Assembly (NCBI GenBank): GCA_963682175.1
Contig: OY821789.1
Span: 7,998,001 to 8,062,000 of the forward strand
Direction: 5' to 3'
Length of the DNA: 64,000 bases
From: Triglochin maritima
Lineage: Eukaryota; Streptophyta; Magnoliopsida; Alismatales; Juncaginaceae
Made by a program: the position numbers and the translations under genes. Of this stretch, positions 33,799-44,960 are shown one piece after another; the stretch's first letter is position 1, and the number at the start of each line of letters is the position of its first letter. The notes below the pieces were generated by a model. It was not told the origin of the DNA. It saw only the letters and a list, made by a program, of their open reading frames with translations, and did not search any database.

Positions 33799-34015
33799 AA
33801 AAAAAAATCCGCCTCCGTTATTTCGCCTGATCTTGGTGGTTCGCCAGACATTTTCGTGGTGTTAGTACTAGGAATGTTAGTAAAACTGAGTCAAAAACCT
33901 TGTTTAAAGGCACGGGACGATATGGGTATTAAATATATTGTTAAGGGCAATTTGGTAATTTCAAGGGGCGATTTAAGTAGTTTTGGGACGACGTTTAGTA
34001 GTTCCCTTTAAATTT

Positions 34016-34621
34016 TAAGGTGCTATATTGTCTCACTTTCTAACTTAGATTTTTAGCACCGCCTTTGGTGCGTTCGCAGGTACAAATTTCTTCTCTTCTT
34101 GGATCTCTCTTCTCTCTCTCTCTCCCATCCAACGGCTCCCACACCACTTGATGTTAATTAATGATTAGGATCAACCTCAGCCGTCGATGGGCATGCGTGT
34201 TACATTGAACGGGGGAGGAGGTGGTGTGAGCTGGAGTGGAGCAAGAAGGTTTCGCCTACTGCCAAATTTGGGCCGTTTTGGTGAACCCGTACGTACCTCC
34301 AGTACTGAACCAACCAAGCAATTTAATGGGTCGTATTCATGATGTGTGGGATTGGATTGGGTTGGTCCCATCAGCTCTTAATTTGGTAGATGGGGGTGCT
34401 TTAGTGTGTGTGTGTTTGTGTGCCCACATGGGACCTCATTTTTCTATGGCCTAACAAATTATTGAGGGACTTTGCATGTGGGATGTCTTTTCTTTTCTTT
34501 ATCTCATTACGTGTTGATTTCTGACGTTATGACAATTTTTAAGATAATTGGTGTTGTATTTTCAAACTGAGGGCACCTTAATTCGACAAGTTTGACAATT
34601 GGTGTTGTATTTCCGAACTGA
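34016..34621. other. No gene recognised
   Basis: Includes a TCTCTC run at about 34108. A phrase starting AATTGGTGTTGTATTT and ending AACTGAGGGC occurs twice about 65 bp apart (near 34546 and 34598), the second copy directly at the start of the next PIF element. Confidence 0.4.
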
Positions 34622-35039
34622 GGGCCCATTTAATGGATGCCATTCGGGATCGTGCAGGATCCGGACTGGATCCCCCCAATGGGAGATACAGTCCCGCGTG
34701 CCCCTGGCATGAGGTGGTTAGCCGCTCAAGAACAGTGGGAGTGCGACCGCGTGAGTGGGATCCACCCCATTAGTTTATATTTTTTTGTTTTTGTGTTAAT
34801 GTTTTTTGTTAATTACGTATTATTAGTTATTATGATTAATTCATTCAATTAATTTTTCAACTAATTTAAATTATTTTAATCTAATTTAAATTATTATTCC
34901 ACTAATTTTTTTCTGAAATTAAAATTTAATTAAAAAACAAATGAACAACATAAGTAACTAAAATTCATAATATTTTTAAGACCAACTAAAAATTACATTT
35001 AAACAACAATACATAAAACTTAATTAATAAATAAATCAT

Positions 35040-35640
35040 ACTTTATACAGTTGTTTGAATAGAGTTGCTCTCAACATTTCCTCTTCAGGTGTCAATTTTT
35101 CCTTATTCAACAACATCATCAACAAGTCTTTCGTGTGTGTATTTTCTTTGTGTCGAAGTTTTAATTTCTGATATTCCAGTTTTTCCTTCTCCATTATGAG
35201 AATAATTTCTTTTACCTTTGATGAATAATCGAGTTGGGAACAAGCAGTATAGAGACGTTCATTGGGTTGCCCAAAAACCTTTCATTTTCCTTTGGTTTTT
35301 GCATTTTTAACCTTTACGAAGACTGAGGAGGACTTTCTGTATTTGGGGTTGGGCATTCATCGGATTCAGAAGTACGCATATGTTTCCCGTTGATACTTGT
35401 TTTTGGAGTATCCTCTACCATAATGTCAGGGCGACGACCACGTGGATTGTTTTGGACAAATGTTCAAAGGATGGAATCTCATTTTGAATACTTGATCAGA
35501 AGGAGTCAGACATGAAAGAATTGAAACTTACCGTTATGAGTTCGCTCATAAATGACATGAGCTTCTCTGATTATGTCTTCATAATTCATTCCGCTCCATT
35601 TTGGTTGTAGTGCTTCGTCGTGACAACCGACCCACTTAAG
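35040..35640 (-). pseudogene. PIF/Harbinger ORF1, element 4, decayed
   Basis: On the minus strand, MNYEDIIREAHVIYERTHNG is encoded at about 35530-35595, the usual segment before the NAM-associated region. KLTPEEEMLRATLFKQLYK is encoded near 35045-35100 as the C-terminal end. Frames between are broken. The N-terminal SANT part is missing at the junction with the transposase. Confidence 0.65.
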
Positions 35641-35699
35641 GACTTATGCTCCCAATATTCTCCAACGTCCTTTAAGAGAAGTCGTGTTCCGTCATGTTT

Positions 35700-36470
35700 G
35701 CTTTTTCGTTGGTGGACTATGCACTGGGAGTGGAAAAAATTACATGCTGCTTGGAAAACGCAATATCAGGGGCGTAGTAGAAATGCAACAATTGTCATTG
35801 AAGCAGTAACATCCTACAATATGAATGTACTACATCTCTGCATTTGGCATTCTTTTTTTGGTATTGCAGGTTCGTGCAACGATCTGAATGTAATACATCG
35901 ATCACCTATTTTTAATGACATCCTAGAAGGTCGAGCACCACCAGTAATTTTTGTGGTGAACAATCATCAGTACGATATGGCATACTATCTAACAGATGAT
36001 ATCTATCCACAGTAAGTGGATTTCATCCAATCAATTATTCTTCCACAAACTCGTAAGGATAGATTATTTGCCCACCGACAAGAAACAACCCGTAAGGATG
36101 TAAAACAGGCATTTGGAGTGCTTCAATCAAGATTTGCAATAGTTAGGAACCCGTCTCTTGCATGGAATTCAAATTTGCTTAACAAAATAATGACTGAATG
36201 CATCATAATGCACAATATGATAGTGGATGATGAATGATACTCTTATGACCACACATATACATTATCAATATTGTATTTGTCGAAGAACAACATTAACACG
36301 GGAGAACAACAACATCCAACGATGAGTCTTTCCAGTGCTCCTCTGATCGTATTGTGGATATTACCGAATACTTGGATAATAGAGATTGGGTTCGTGACAG
36401 AGTTAAACATTTGGGTTTAAGAAGGACTTGGTCGAGAACATATGAGATCGTTTTGGACAAAATGATGAAT
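35700..36470 (+). pseudogene. PIF/Harbinger transposase, element 4, N-truncated and catalytically dead
   Basis: Matches element 1 transposase from MHWEW onward: GIAGSCNDLNVIHRSPIFND and RFAIVRNPSLAW, then CIIMHNMIVDDE. The first 200 residues are missing, and the codon where the first catalytic Asp should be is replaced at the junction (WTMHWEW). The second Asp is kept. The catalytic Glu is Lys (RKDVKQAFGVLQ). A TAA interrupts at 36013-36015 and TGA ends the frame at 36235, with related sequence beyond to about 36470. Confidence 0.85.
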
Positions 36471-37010
36471 GAGAATGTAATTTATTTAATCATGTTTTAA
36501 TGATTTGTAGCTTAAATTATTGAAATACATTATCAATATTTAATGATGTTTGTTTTGAATTTTCCAAATATTAATTAATTAAGATATTGTTAATTTTCGT
36601 AATTATTAATTAATTACATTAAGTGATGTAAATGAATTAAGTTGTATGTTGGTTGTTAGGGGAAAACATAAAATAATGGAGAAGAAAGTGAAGTGGAGGA
36701 AAGAGAAAGTAGTGGGATAAGATCGCTTTTGATGAGCGAATAATGTAAAAATTGTGGGCGTAAAAATCGTACTAATGTGAAGGAGAGAAAATGTGTTGTG
36801 ATCTTTAAAACATGATCATTGTCGATGATGACATGATGAATTCATGTTCAACCATTGAATCATGTAAGTGCGCTCAACACATGGAATGTTGCATCATGCA
36901 AAGGCAATGCTAGGTAATGGAAGGGGGTCGTGTGATCTCTTTAGTTTTAGAATTTTGCCAAGTCTGTAAGTACACTTGAGGTTTTTTACCCTCTGGTTTT
37001 TATTCATTAT

Positions 37011-37522
37011 GGCTAATTACAATTTGTTTTCCTGAACTATGCATTGAGTTTTACACCTCTGAACTTTAAGAGGTGATAGTCCCCCAACATTCATTTGTAA
37101 CACTTTGTCTCATTAAACTTTAAAAATTCATTATTTAAACAGTCGTTTGTTATTTTTTTTTGAAATGTTTTGCATTGTATCCATAATACACTCTTAATAC
37201 TAACTTAATGTGAAAAATTGGATCGAGTCGAATGTCAGATGTGGTTTGAATTTAGGTTGGATTCAGTACCAATCAAACCCGAATTCGAACAACATCTTAG
37301 CTTCAATTCGATCTAAACTTTCACGTTAAATTAGTATTAAGAGTGTATTATGGATACATTGCAAAAAAATAAAAAAATGAGGGTTTAAATAATGAATTTT
37401 TAAATTTAAGGGAGACTAAGTGTTACAAAATGAAAATTTAAGGAGATAATTGTCGTCTTTTAAAGCTCAGGGACGGAAAGTGGAATCAAATAATAATTTA
37501 GATGAGCAAACTATAATTAACC
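37011..37522. mobile_element. TTAATTACAG-family MULE MITE, old copy (512 bp)
   Basis: A 9-bp repeat TTATTCATT lies at 37000-37008 and 37523-37531, with two extra bases before the left end. The ends GGCTAATTACAATTTG and (complement) GGTTAATTATAGTTTG head two arms that pair over most of the element. It is more diverged than the copy at 39611. Confidence 0.75.
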
Positions 37523-37531
37523 TTATTCATT

Positions 37532-38265
37532 AAATATCGATCTACTAAATTTTCCTTACATATTTTGATTTGAATTATTGACACGGTTTTGTCATCTTCC
37601 AAGCATTATTCATTTATTCTTAAACAAATTTATTTTATTGAAATCATTGCCGGGGGTGGGGGATCATTTTTCCTATGGAAATGCCATACCTAAATGGTTG
37701 GGCGGCAAGTTGCCAAATGTATCCATTACTGGAAAAGTAATTTAATGAAAATGAGCACATTCTTCCCTTCTCGGTGGGAATGCTACTGCCCATGGATTTT
37801 TTTTGGTTTTTAAGTTATGTACTATTATTATTTGACCCAAAAGGAAGATGTATTAAAAAAATTGGCTAAGAATTTAATGAAGATGTATTAAAAAATTCGC
37901 TAAGAATTTAATACCGAAAGTTCATGATCCAAAAACATATTCTAAAAGAAGTATAGTGCATGTCTCTTCTCCATCCAAGAAACACATGATTTTTTAGTAT
38001 ATAATTTGTAGGAAGTCACAACAAACTTGTAAATGAAACGTTGGTCAAAACATTAATTACCATGCCATTTCCAATATAAATAATTATATTCATGAAGAGT
38101 CGTATACCCATATTATATATGATTCTAGTGAAAAAATAAAGAAAAATTCTTCATAACTTGCTTCAAAAATATGATAACATTTAAAAAGACACACAAATAA
38201 TTGCATTTGAATACTTCTTTTTGTTTCTGAACCCCGGAGTTCTACTTAGTTAGGTTTTAAGAGAC
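37532..38265. other. No gene recognised
   Basis: AT-rich. A phrase of about 23 bp (starting TTAAAAAAATTGGCTAAGAA in the first copy) occurs twice near 37852 and 37887. Confidence 0.4.
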
Positions 38266-38273
38266 ATTTCAAT

Positions 38274-38486
38274 TAGGGGAGACCATTTTTCGGTCCGATC
38301 CGGACCCTGGGATGGGTTCAGGTTTCGGTCCAATCCGAACTCGATCCAAAACCTAATTTTTCCCTAAAAAATTTGGTCCGGCTTCGGTCCGAACCGAATT
38401 TGACTGGTCCGGTCTTCGGTCCGGACCCCGGAGAGCATCCCCTCCGAGTCCGGTCTGGTCCAGGTCCGGACCGATGCTCAACCCTA
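38274..38486. mobile_element. hAT-type MITE, GGTCCGGACC family, copy 2 (213 bp)
   Basis: Exact 8-bp duplications ATTTCAAT lie at 38266-38273 and 38487-38494. The ends are TAGGGGAGACC and, complemented, TAGGGTTGAGCATCGGTCC. The interior is made of TTCGGTCCGAACC-type units. Confidence 0.9.
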
Positions 38487-38494
38487 ATTTCAAT

Positions 38495-39601
38495 GGTAGT
38501 GTATCACGTGGTTTTGCAAGCCCGAGTCTTGTTATGAGTCCATCGAAAATTTTAGATGTAGTCGAAATTCTACGATTTTTTTTTGAATGAGATTTCGTGA
38601 TTTCGGGGCGAGTATGTTTTATTAAGCCAAACAAAAACATTGTTATAATCACTAAAAATGTCATGTTTGCAATCCGAGAATCTTGTAATGATAATAGTCT
38701 TTTAGTACCTCTATCATACCACAAAACTAGCTCCTTGGTATATATGCTATGGGAAGTAACAAACTTCCATCAAAATCTCGGTGGAAGGACAAAGTGGGAC
38801 AACGTGAGGTCATCTAACTTAACACATTTATTGATTCGACGATCACGTTTGATCCATTGTTTTTTGATGGAATTGTGCACCAAATTAGCAAGTATGCTGA
38901 AACCACCACATGCAAATGCCATCGGACTGTTTTCATGAGGAAATTTCAGAAATTTCCTGGAAGTTTCAGTATTTTTTGGCTTTGGCATAATCCTACGGAA
39001 GAGACTAGAGATGCCGCATAGGTTCATAAATGTGGATAGTGTTGGATGATTATTTGCAATTCCCTCCTCGTGAATCCATGGTATCGTGGAACATCATCAC
39101 ATCATGTTAGTAACTTAGTATTAGCATCATGGCATCGATTCTTAAACTCATTTTTGAACTTACCTTGCAATTGGGTACAACTCAGTTGATTTTTCTACCT
39201 TAAAATAGTTAAAACTTAAAATATTTTTCAAAATTACATCTTTGGATTCAAGTAAAGTGTTGTAGGAAGAAAAATAAAAAAAAGTTATACAAGATAACTA
39301 CATTTGGTCTAAGTTAGTGAAACATCCAAACATTCCAACTCAAGAGTAAACTAGTCCAATTGTTAGATCTTAAAACTTCCAACAGACGAACACCAGGCTT
39401 TTATCAAACCCCAATGGAATACTTTGTATCTTGTGAGGTAAGGTATATGATTCTTACTCTAAAAACAATAAAATTCTAAATAAATAAAGAAGATTGTTTA
39501 GTTCCATACTTGGACGAGTAAAATAGTCTCCTAGAGGTCCAGATGCAATAAAATGAACACTGAGTAACACACATGCAAAAAACCCTATCTTACCTAGGTT
39601 A
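38495..39601. other. No gene recognised
   Basis: AT-rich. The 113-codon frame at 38597 has no domain. Confidence 0.4.
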
Positions 39602-39610
39602 AAAGTTAAA

Positions 39611-40142
39611 GGGTTAATTACAGTTGACCCCTAAACTATGCATTGGTATCACTTTGTCCCCCCTGAACTTTCAAAGTTAACAGTTACCTCCCCTGAACTT
39701 TAATTTTGTAACACTTTGCCCCCCTGAACTTCAAAAACTCATTATTTAACACACATTCGACGTTTTTTTCCTAATTTTTTTGTTGTATCCCTAATACACT
39801 CCTAAACCTATATTTACATGAAAGTTTGGATCGAAACGGAGGTCGGATATGGTTGGAATTTGGGTCGAATTGAGTGTCAAACCAACCCAAATTCCAACCA
39901 TATCCGACCTCCGTTTCGATCCAAACTTTCACTTTAATATAGGTTTAGGAGTGTATTAGGGATACAACAAAAAAAATTAGGAAAAAAAACGTCGAATGTG
40001 TGTTAAATAATGAGTTTTTGAAGTTCAGGGAGGCAAAGTGTTACAAAATTAAAGTTCAGGGGAGGTAACTGTTAACTTTGAAAGTTCAGGGGGGCAAAGT
40101 GATACCAAGACATAGTTCAGGGGGTCAAACTGTAATTAATCC
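39611..40142. mobile_element. TTAATTACAG-family MULE MITE, foldback, 532 bp
   Basis: Exact 9-bp duplications AAAGTTAAA lie at 39602-39610 and 40143-40151. The ends are GGGTTAATTACAG and, complemented, GGATTAATTACAG. The two arms pair closely along the full length around about 39877 (CCAACCCAAATTCCAACC pairs with GGTTGGAATTTGGGTCG). It ends 574 bp before the WNK start codon. Confidence 0.92.
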
Positions 40143-40151
40143 AAAGTTAAA

Positions 40152-40716
40152 AGTCACAAACAAGGTCTTACACTAGAGTTATATATTTCAAATCTTATAA
40201 TTGCTAAATATCGAATTCCAACTACATTGAGCTTGCATTCCGAAGTTCAATTAGAACATAAAATTATATTTAAACAAGCACAAGCAAAGTGTGTGTAAAC
40301 TAGTTGAAGAAGCACTTTATCTGCTTCATATCGCAAACATATTTCTCTGCACACCAAACAAGAGAGAAATATTGCCTCAAAAAAAGAAAAAGAGAGAGAA
40401 ATAGAAAACGGTGGAAGCCAAAACATAGTAGTTGTTTGTCCTGTAGTGGTTTTATGGTTGAGATGGAGATGTCTCTGGTCTGGTGAGAAAATCTGGTGTT
40501 GGGTTGTAATCTTTTCCTGGGATGAGATGAGTTGGAGAAGGTTTGTCCTTCGATGAACCACAAACACACACCCAACAAGCCTTTTCACCTCTGACACAAC
40601 ACAACACTTTCAGATCCCCACCTCTGTCTTTGTTCTGTCCACCTCTTCTTCCCTCTTCCTTCAACTTCTCGAATTTTTTCTTTCTTTTCTCTCTTGATTG
40701 CTGTAAGTAGATAAAG
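40152..40716 (+). promoter_or_regulatory. Upstream region and leader of the WNK gene
   Basis: No clear TATA box. A strongly pyrimidine-rich stretch (about 40600-40700, CTCTTCTTCCCTCTTCC, TTTCTTTTCTCTCTTG) ends just before the ATG and is typical of a plant 5' untranslated leader. Minus-strand open frames here are artefacts of that composition. Confidence 0.5.
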
Positions 40717-43700
40717 ATGGGATTCCAAAGTGAGGAGTTGGATGGCTCAGAGTTCGTGGAAGTTGATCCCACTGGAAGATACGGAAGGGTACTCCACTCC
40801 ACTCCACTCCACTCATGTCCCAAACATGTTCATTTTCTCTGGGTTTTGGTTTATTTTCCACTTTGGGCACCAAAGATTGCAGCTTTATGGCTTTGAAGTT
40901 GGTTTTGCTTTGTGGGTTTTGATTGGTTTCTCTTGTGGGCACCAAAGATTGGATCTTTTCGCATTTGGTTGCTTCTAACCCTCGAATTGTTTGTGTTATG
41001 GGTTTTGGTTGTTTCATCTGGTGAGCTGCAAAGATTGAATCTTTTTGCATTTGGTTGCCTCAAACCCTCGAATTGATTTTTGGGTCTTGATTGTTTTCTT
41101 ATTTGCCTCCAAAGGTTGCATCTTTATGGCTTTAGTTGCCTCTAACACTTGATTTGGTTTCTGTTATTACTTGCAGTACAATGAGATCCTTGGCAAGGGT
41201 GCTTCCAAGATTGTGTAAGCTCAGAGATTCCATTTTCCCCCCAACAATTTAAGTTTTTTCAGGTGGTAGTTTGATTTGGGTTTTGTGAATTGATTTCAGA
41301 TATAAGGCTTTCGATGAGTACGAAGGGATTGAGGTTGCTTGGAATCAAGTCAAGCTCAACGATTTCCTACAGAGCCCCGAGGAACTCGAGAGGCTATACT
41401 GCGAGATCCACCTCCTCAAGACACTAAAACACAAGAACATCATGAAGTTCTACAGTTCTTGGGTTGATACGTCGAGGAGGAACATCAATTTTGTCACTGA
41501 AATGTTCACCTCAGGCACTCTCAGACAGTGAGAAAATTGTTTTTTTTCCCTTTAATTTTTACTTTCTTGTCCCTAAAATTTTGGGGGGGTCTGATTTGGA
41601 TTTTGGGTCGTGGAAATTGCATGACAGGTATAGGCAGAAACACAAGAGGGTGAATATAAGGGCTGTGAAGCATTGGTGTAGGCAGATCTTGAACGGTCTT
41701 CTGTATCTCCACAGCCACGATCCACCGGTCATCCACCGGGATCTCAAGTGTGACAACATTTTCATAAATGGAAACCAAGGTGAGGTCAAGATCGGCGATC
41801 TCGGTCTCGCCGCGATTCTCCGCAAATCTCATGCTGCTCACTGCGTCGGTGAGTTGCCCAATTTAAATTGAATGAGAAATGTATTGATATTTGCTCGAAT
41901 TGTGTTTGGATCCGTTGTAGACTAGTTTTATTTAGGTGATTCAGTTCTATTGCAGGCACACCGGAGTTCATGGCGCCCGAGATTTATGAGGAGCAATACA
42001 ACGAATTGGTCGACATATACTCGTTTGGAATGTGCATCTTAGAAATGGTGACTTTTGAGTACCCTTATAGTGAATGCACTCATCCAGCACAGATCTACAA
42101 GAAAGTCGTATCGGTAATGCTCTTTTACACCTTTCTGATCTTTTGTGTGATTCAGTGCAACATATTTTATGTGTTGTTTACGTAATGTTTTTGAGTTAAT
42201 TCTCGTAGGGGATGAAGCCCGACTCTTTGTATAAAGTGTCAGACCCAGAAGTAAGGCGATTTGTGGAGAAATGTCTCGTAACTGTATCTAGAAGACTAGC
42301 AGCGAAGGAGTTGTTGAAGGACTCGTTCCTCCAGGTTGACAGATGTAGCCCATCCTCAAGGGAAGACGAACCTAGTGAACTAAGGCTTCCGAGACAACCT
42401 TCACTTAGTTCAACCAACAGCAATGGGCAATGCATTGGCGAGTGGTACTCAAATGGCCCCATATCTGATATGGAGAATGTGTGGGATTACGAAGATGTCG
42501 ATGCAGAACCACATGGGATCGAGCTTTTTGAGTGCTCGGAAGATGAGCTTGTTCCTGATTTTGATATCACAATCAAAGGGAGAAAGAATGATGACGGTGC
42601 CGTATTTCTCAGACTTAGAATTGCAGACAAAGAAGGTATCACCAGACTTAGAGGTGCCGTATTTGTCTTGATAGTATGAAACCGAAGATTTCTGATCCTC
42701 TTGCTTGTTTTGCAGGTCGAATACGTAATATCTATTTTTCGTTTGACGTTGAAGCAGACACGGCATTTAGTGTTGCAACGGAAATGGTTGCGGAATTGGA
42801 TATTGTTGATTACGATGTCACAAGCATAGCGGAAATGATCGATGGAGAGATAGCCTCATTGGTACCTGATTGGAAGCGAGGGCCGGGTTTTGAAGAACCA
42901 CATGGGATCCCAACTCCAAGTGTTTGCCAGAATTGCCTGAGCAATGAATCTTCCGCTGATTCTCTTGCTGGTTATCTTTCAAGTAACAATCCTGCTTGCA
43001 GCAATAACACGGTAGGCTCGCATTCAAAGGGCGGGTGTTCTGCGGCTATGCATGGACGATTTGAAGAGGTCACTTACAAGCTCGACGGATCAGAGCAGTG
43101 CGAAAAAGAGGGAGTGTCGGCTCTATCCAACCAGACGGAGGAGCTCCATACATATCCGGCAGCATTAAAAAATGGGATATCTGATCATGAGATCTTGAGG
43201 AAATTATATGCCAAAACTCGGTCTAAATCGCTCAGACGCAAATCTTTCAATCAATCACGTCGAAGTTCCTCTTTTCACGAGAATTGCTTTGACACGTTGG
43301 GAGTCGGGTACCAGCAGCCGCCACCCAACTTGCCAGACGATTACGAAAATGAGATCAGGCAGGAGCTTAAATGGCTCAAAACGAAGTACGAAAAGGAGCT
43401 CCAAAATTACCAAAAGGAACAGAGTGAAGGGGAAACAAGACCGCTACATACTTCTCCAAGTGCTGATGATTTTGGGCAAAGAGATGAAGCTGGAGTTGAG
43501 AGTTCTGGGTTCGTTTTGTCGTCACACGATACTAATAATGAGCTTATAAACTCCTTGCATTTGGGTGAACAAATTTCTTCTCGGCTGTCCCATGATGGGA
43601 CAGAGCCAACTTCTTCAACATACCGGATTCTAGATGAAGGTGATGGGCTTTGTGGTCTCGATTCTGGATCTGATAGCCAGATCACCAATGAGAGTAACTC

Positions 43701-43791
43701 TTTCGCCTCTAATAATTTTTATAGTGGCTATCTTCGACCCGGCTGTCTTCCACCGGAAAACTCTCTTCAGGTGGATGCGGTCGATGCGTAA
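40717..43791 (+). CDS. WNK: WNK serine/threonine protein kinase (plant WNK4/5-like), seven exons
   Basis: Exons: 40717-40788, 41177-41214, 41300-41527, 41628-41848, 41956-42113, 42209-42635, 42716-43791. All junctions are GT-AG and in phase, giving 2220 nt and 739 aa. The N-terminus [20 protein letters not shown] is characteristic of plant WNKs. The Lys normally needed in VAxK is Asn52 (VAWNQV), and the substitute Lys35 lies in the glycine loop GKGASK, the defining WNK feature. The proton acceptor is Asp151 in HRDLKCDN, the metal-binding loop Asp170 in DLGLA, and GTPEFMAPE is at 187-195. The kinase domain ends near residue 283. An OSR1-type domain ([18 protein letters not shown], about 365-430) follows, then a Ser-rich region, a short coiled coil ([17 protein letters not shown], about 592) and a Ser/Asn-rich tail. 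Plant WNKs act in clock, flowering, stress and ion signalling. The gene appears intact. Start: first ATG after the leader. Confidence 0.95.
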
Positions 43792-44159
43792 CTTCAAAAT
43801 CCGTAAGTGTTCTCATCGACGATCTTCTTATAATTTGTATATTTTAAATTTTGCATCTAGCTTGTACCTACATTGTAGTCCCTTTCCTGATTTCAAAATG
43901 TGGGATGTAATGAGTTGTAGAACTTGATTTTTTTTTCCAGAAAAAAATGTTTAGATCTAAGATAAATTTTAGATCGTGAGGGAGAACCTCATGTATGTTG
44001 TCCTTGTAACATGTAAACCTGCAAAAGTTGAACTGCACTTTGCTGGTCTTTTGTTACTTCCATACTTAATTATTTTGTCATGTGGCTTTCATACTTTTCC
44101 ATCATTTCAAAGTAAATGTAGATCTCAACCTACTACAAATGTGATCCTACAACAACAAA
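43792..44159 (+). other. WNK 3' untranslated region and flank
   Basis: AT-rich. No unambiguous AATAAA signal; GATAAATT near 43960 is a weak candidate. Confidence 0.4.
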
Positions 44160-44960
44160 GTCTTTAATCCCAAACTAGTTGGGGTAGGTTAGAAATGAAT
44201 TTAAAAGAATCATAGTTCGGGCACGTGAATAACCTTCTTCTATGCACTCTTATCCAACGCCAAATACCTGGGAATATCCCAATCTTTTAGGTATATTTTA
44301 ACTGTTTTCTCCAAGTTAATTTTGATTTGTTTCTCCCTCTTTTTATGTCTTCGTCACGGCTCAACACTTCCCTTCTAACCGGTGTCTTCATATGTTTTCT
44401 TTGTACATGTCTGAACCATCTCATCCTATGTTTTATAAGCTTCTCCTCAATTGGGAAAACTCCAACTCTCTCGCGAATTTCTTTATTTCCAATCTGATCT
44501 ATCTGTGTATGTCCACACATCCATCGCAATATTCTTATTTCAGTCATGTTCATCTTTTGCACGTGTTGTCTTTTCGTAGTCACGTTCATCTTTATATCGG
44601 TCATATAAAAATTTCCTTTTAACCTGAGAGAAATCTTCTTGTCACATAAGATACATGACGTTTGCCGTCATTTTATCTACCATGACCTAATTCTATGACT
44701 AACTTCTTTGTCGATCTCCCCATCCTTTTGAAGCTTCATGGAAATGACGCTTAACAAATGTGATCCTAAGAAGCAAAATTTCATTATGTGTTTAGTTTCA
44801 AGTTGTTGAATCAATGATGACTTCTGTGACTTGCGAGGAGAATAGGAAACTAAAATATTTGGTAGGACCGTCAATATTATGCTTTCTTTTAAATGGATCA
44901 TCCACCTAGTACAAGTATAATGAATGTTTGATTGCATGATAGTGATTGACATTTACAGTT
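44160..44960 (-). pseudogene. RTE-type LINE, 5'-truncated 3' end of the reverse transcriptase gene
   Basis: Minus-strand pieces in several frames match the C-terminal part of plant RTE reverse transcriptases. FLGSHLLSV and LQKDGEIDKEVSHRIRSW (about 44677-44780) correspond to the usual YLGS...G.I..DV.HRI segment. Then KMNMTEIRILRWMCGHTQ, RERVGVFPIEEKLIKHRMRW and FRHVQRKHMKTPVRRE (44287-44604). The element ends in CCCAACTAGTTTGGGATTAA plus TTGTTGTTG on the minus strand. It has lost everything upstream and is frameshifted. Confidence 0.88.

Larger units (their letters stand above)
32641..34006. mobile_element. Non-autonomous MULE, GACGCC family, copy 2 (1366 bp)
   Basis: Probable 9-bp duplications with one mismatch: TTTAAATTC (32632-32640) and TTTAAATTT (34007-34015). 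Long terminal inverted repeats: left TGAATTGCTAAACATCGCC, right (complement) GGGAACTACTAAACGTCGTC, both followed by ACTTAAATCGCCCCTTGAAA. Inside are a 564-bp inverted repeat (32710-33273) and a run of tandem palindromes (33574-33798). No gene. Confidence 0.82.
34622..36800 (+). mobile_element. PIF/Harbinger element 4, two-gene, dead
   Basis: The left end is likely at GGGCCCATTTAATGGATGCC, followed by a GC-rich stretch as in element 1. ORF1 on minus and transposase on plus lie head to head with a deletion at the junction. The right end was not found; the boundary near 36800 is a guess. The coding regions are clearly diverged from elements 1 and 2, so this is an older subfamily. Confidence 0.65.

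Noticed and set aside
34236..34454. Short frame with a Trp/Val/Cys-rich sequence
   Set aside because: No homology recognised and no transcription signals.
40247..41063. Several minus-strand frames upstream of and within the first intron of WNK
   Set aside because: They overlap the WNK leader, first exon and intron and show no family features.
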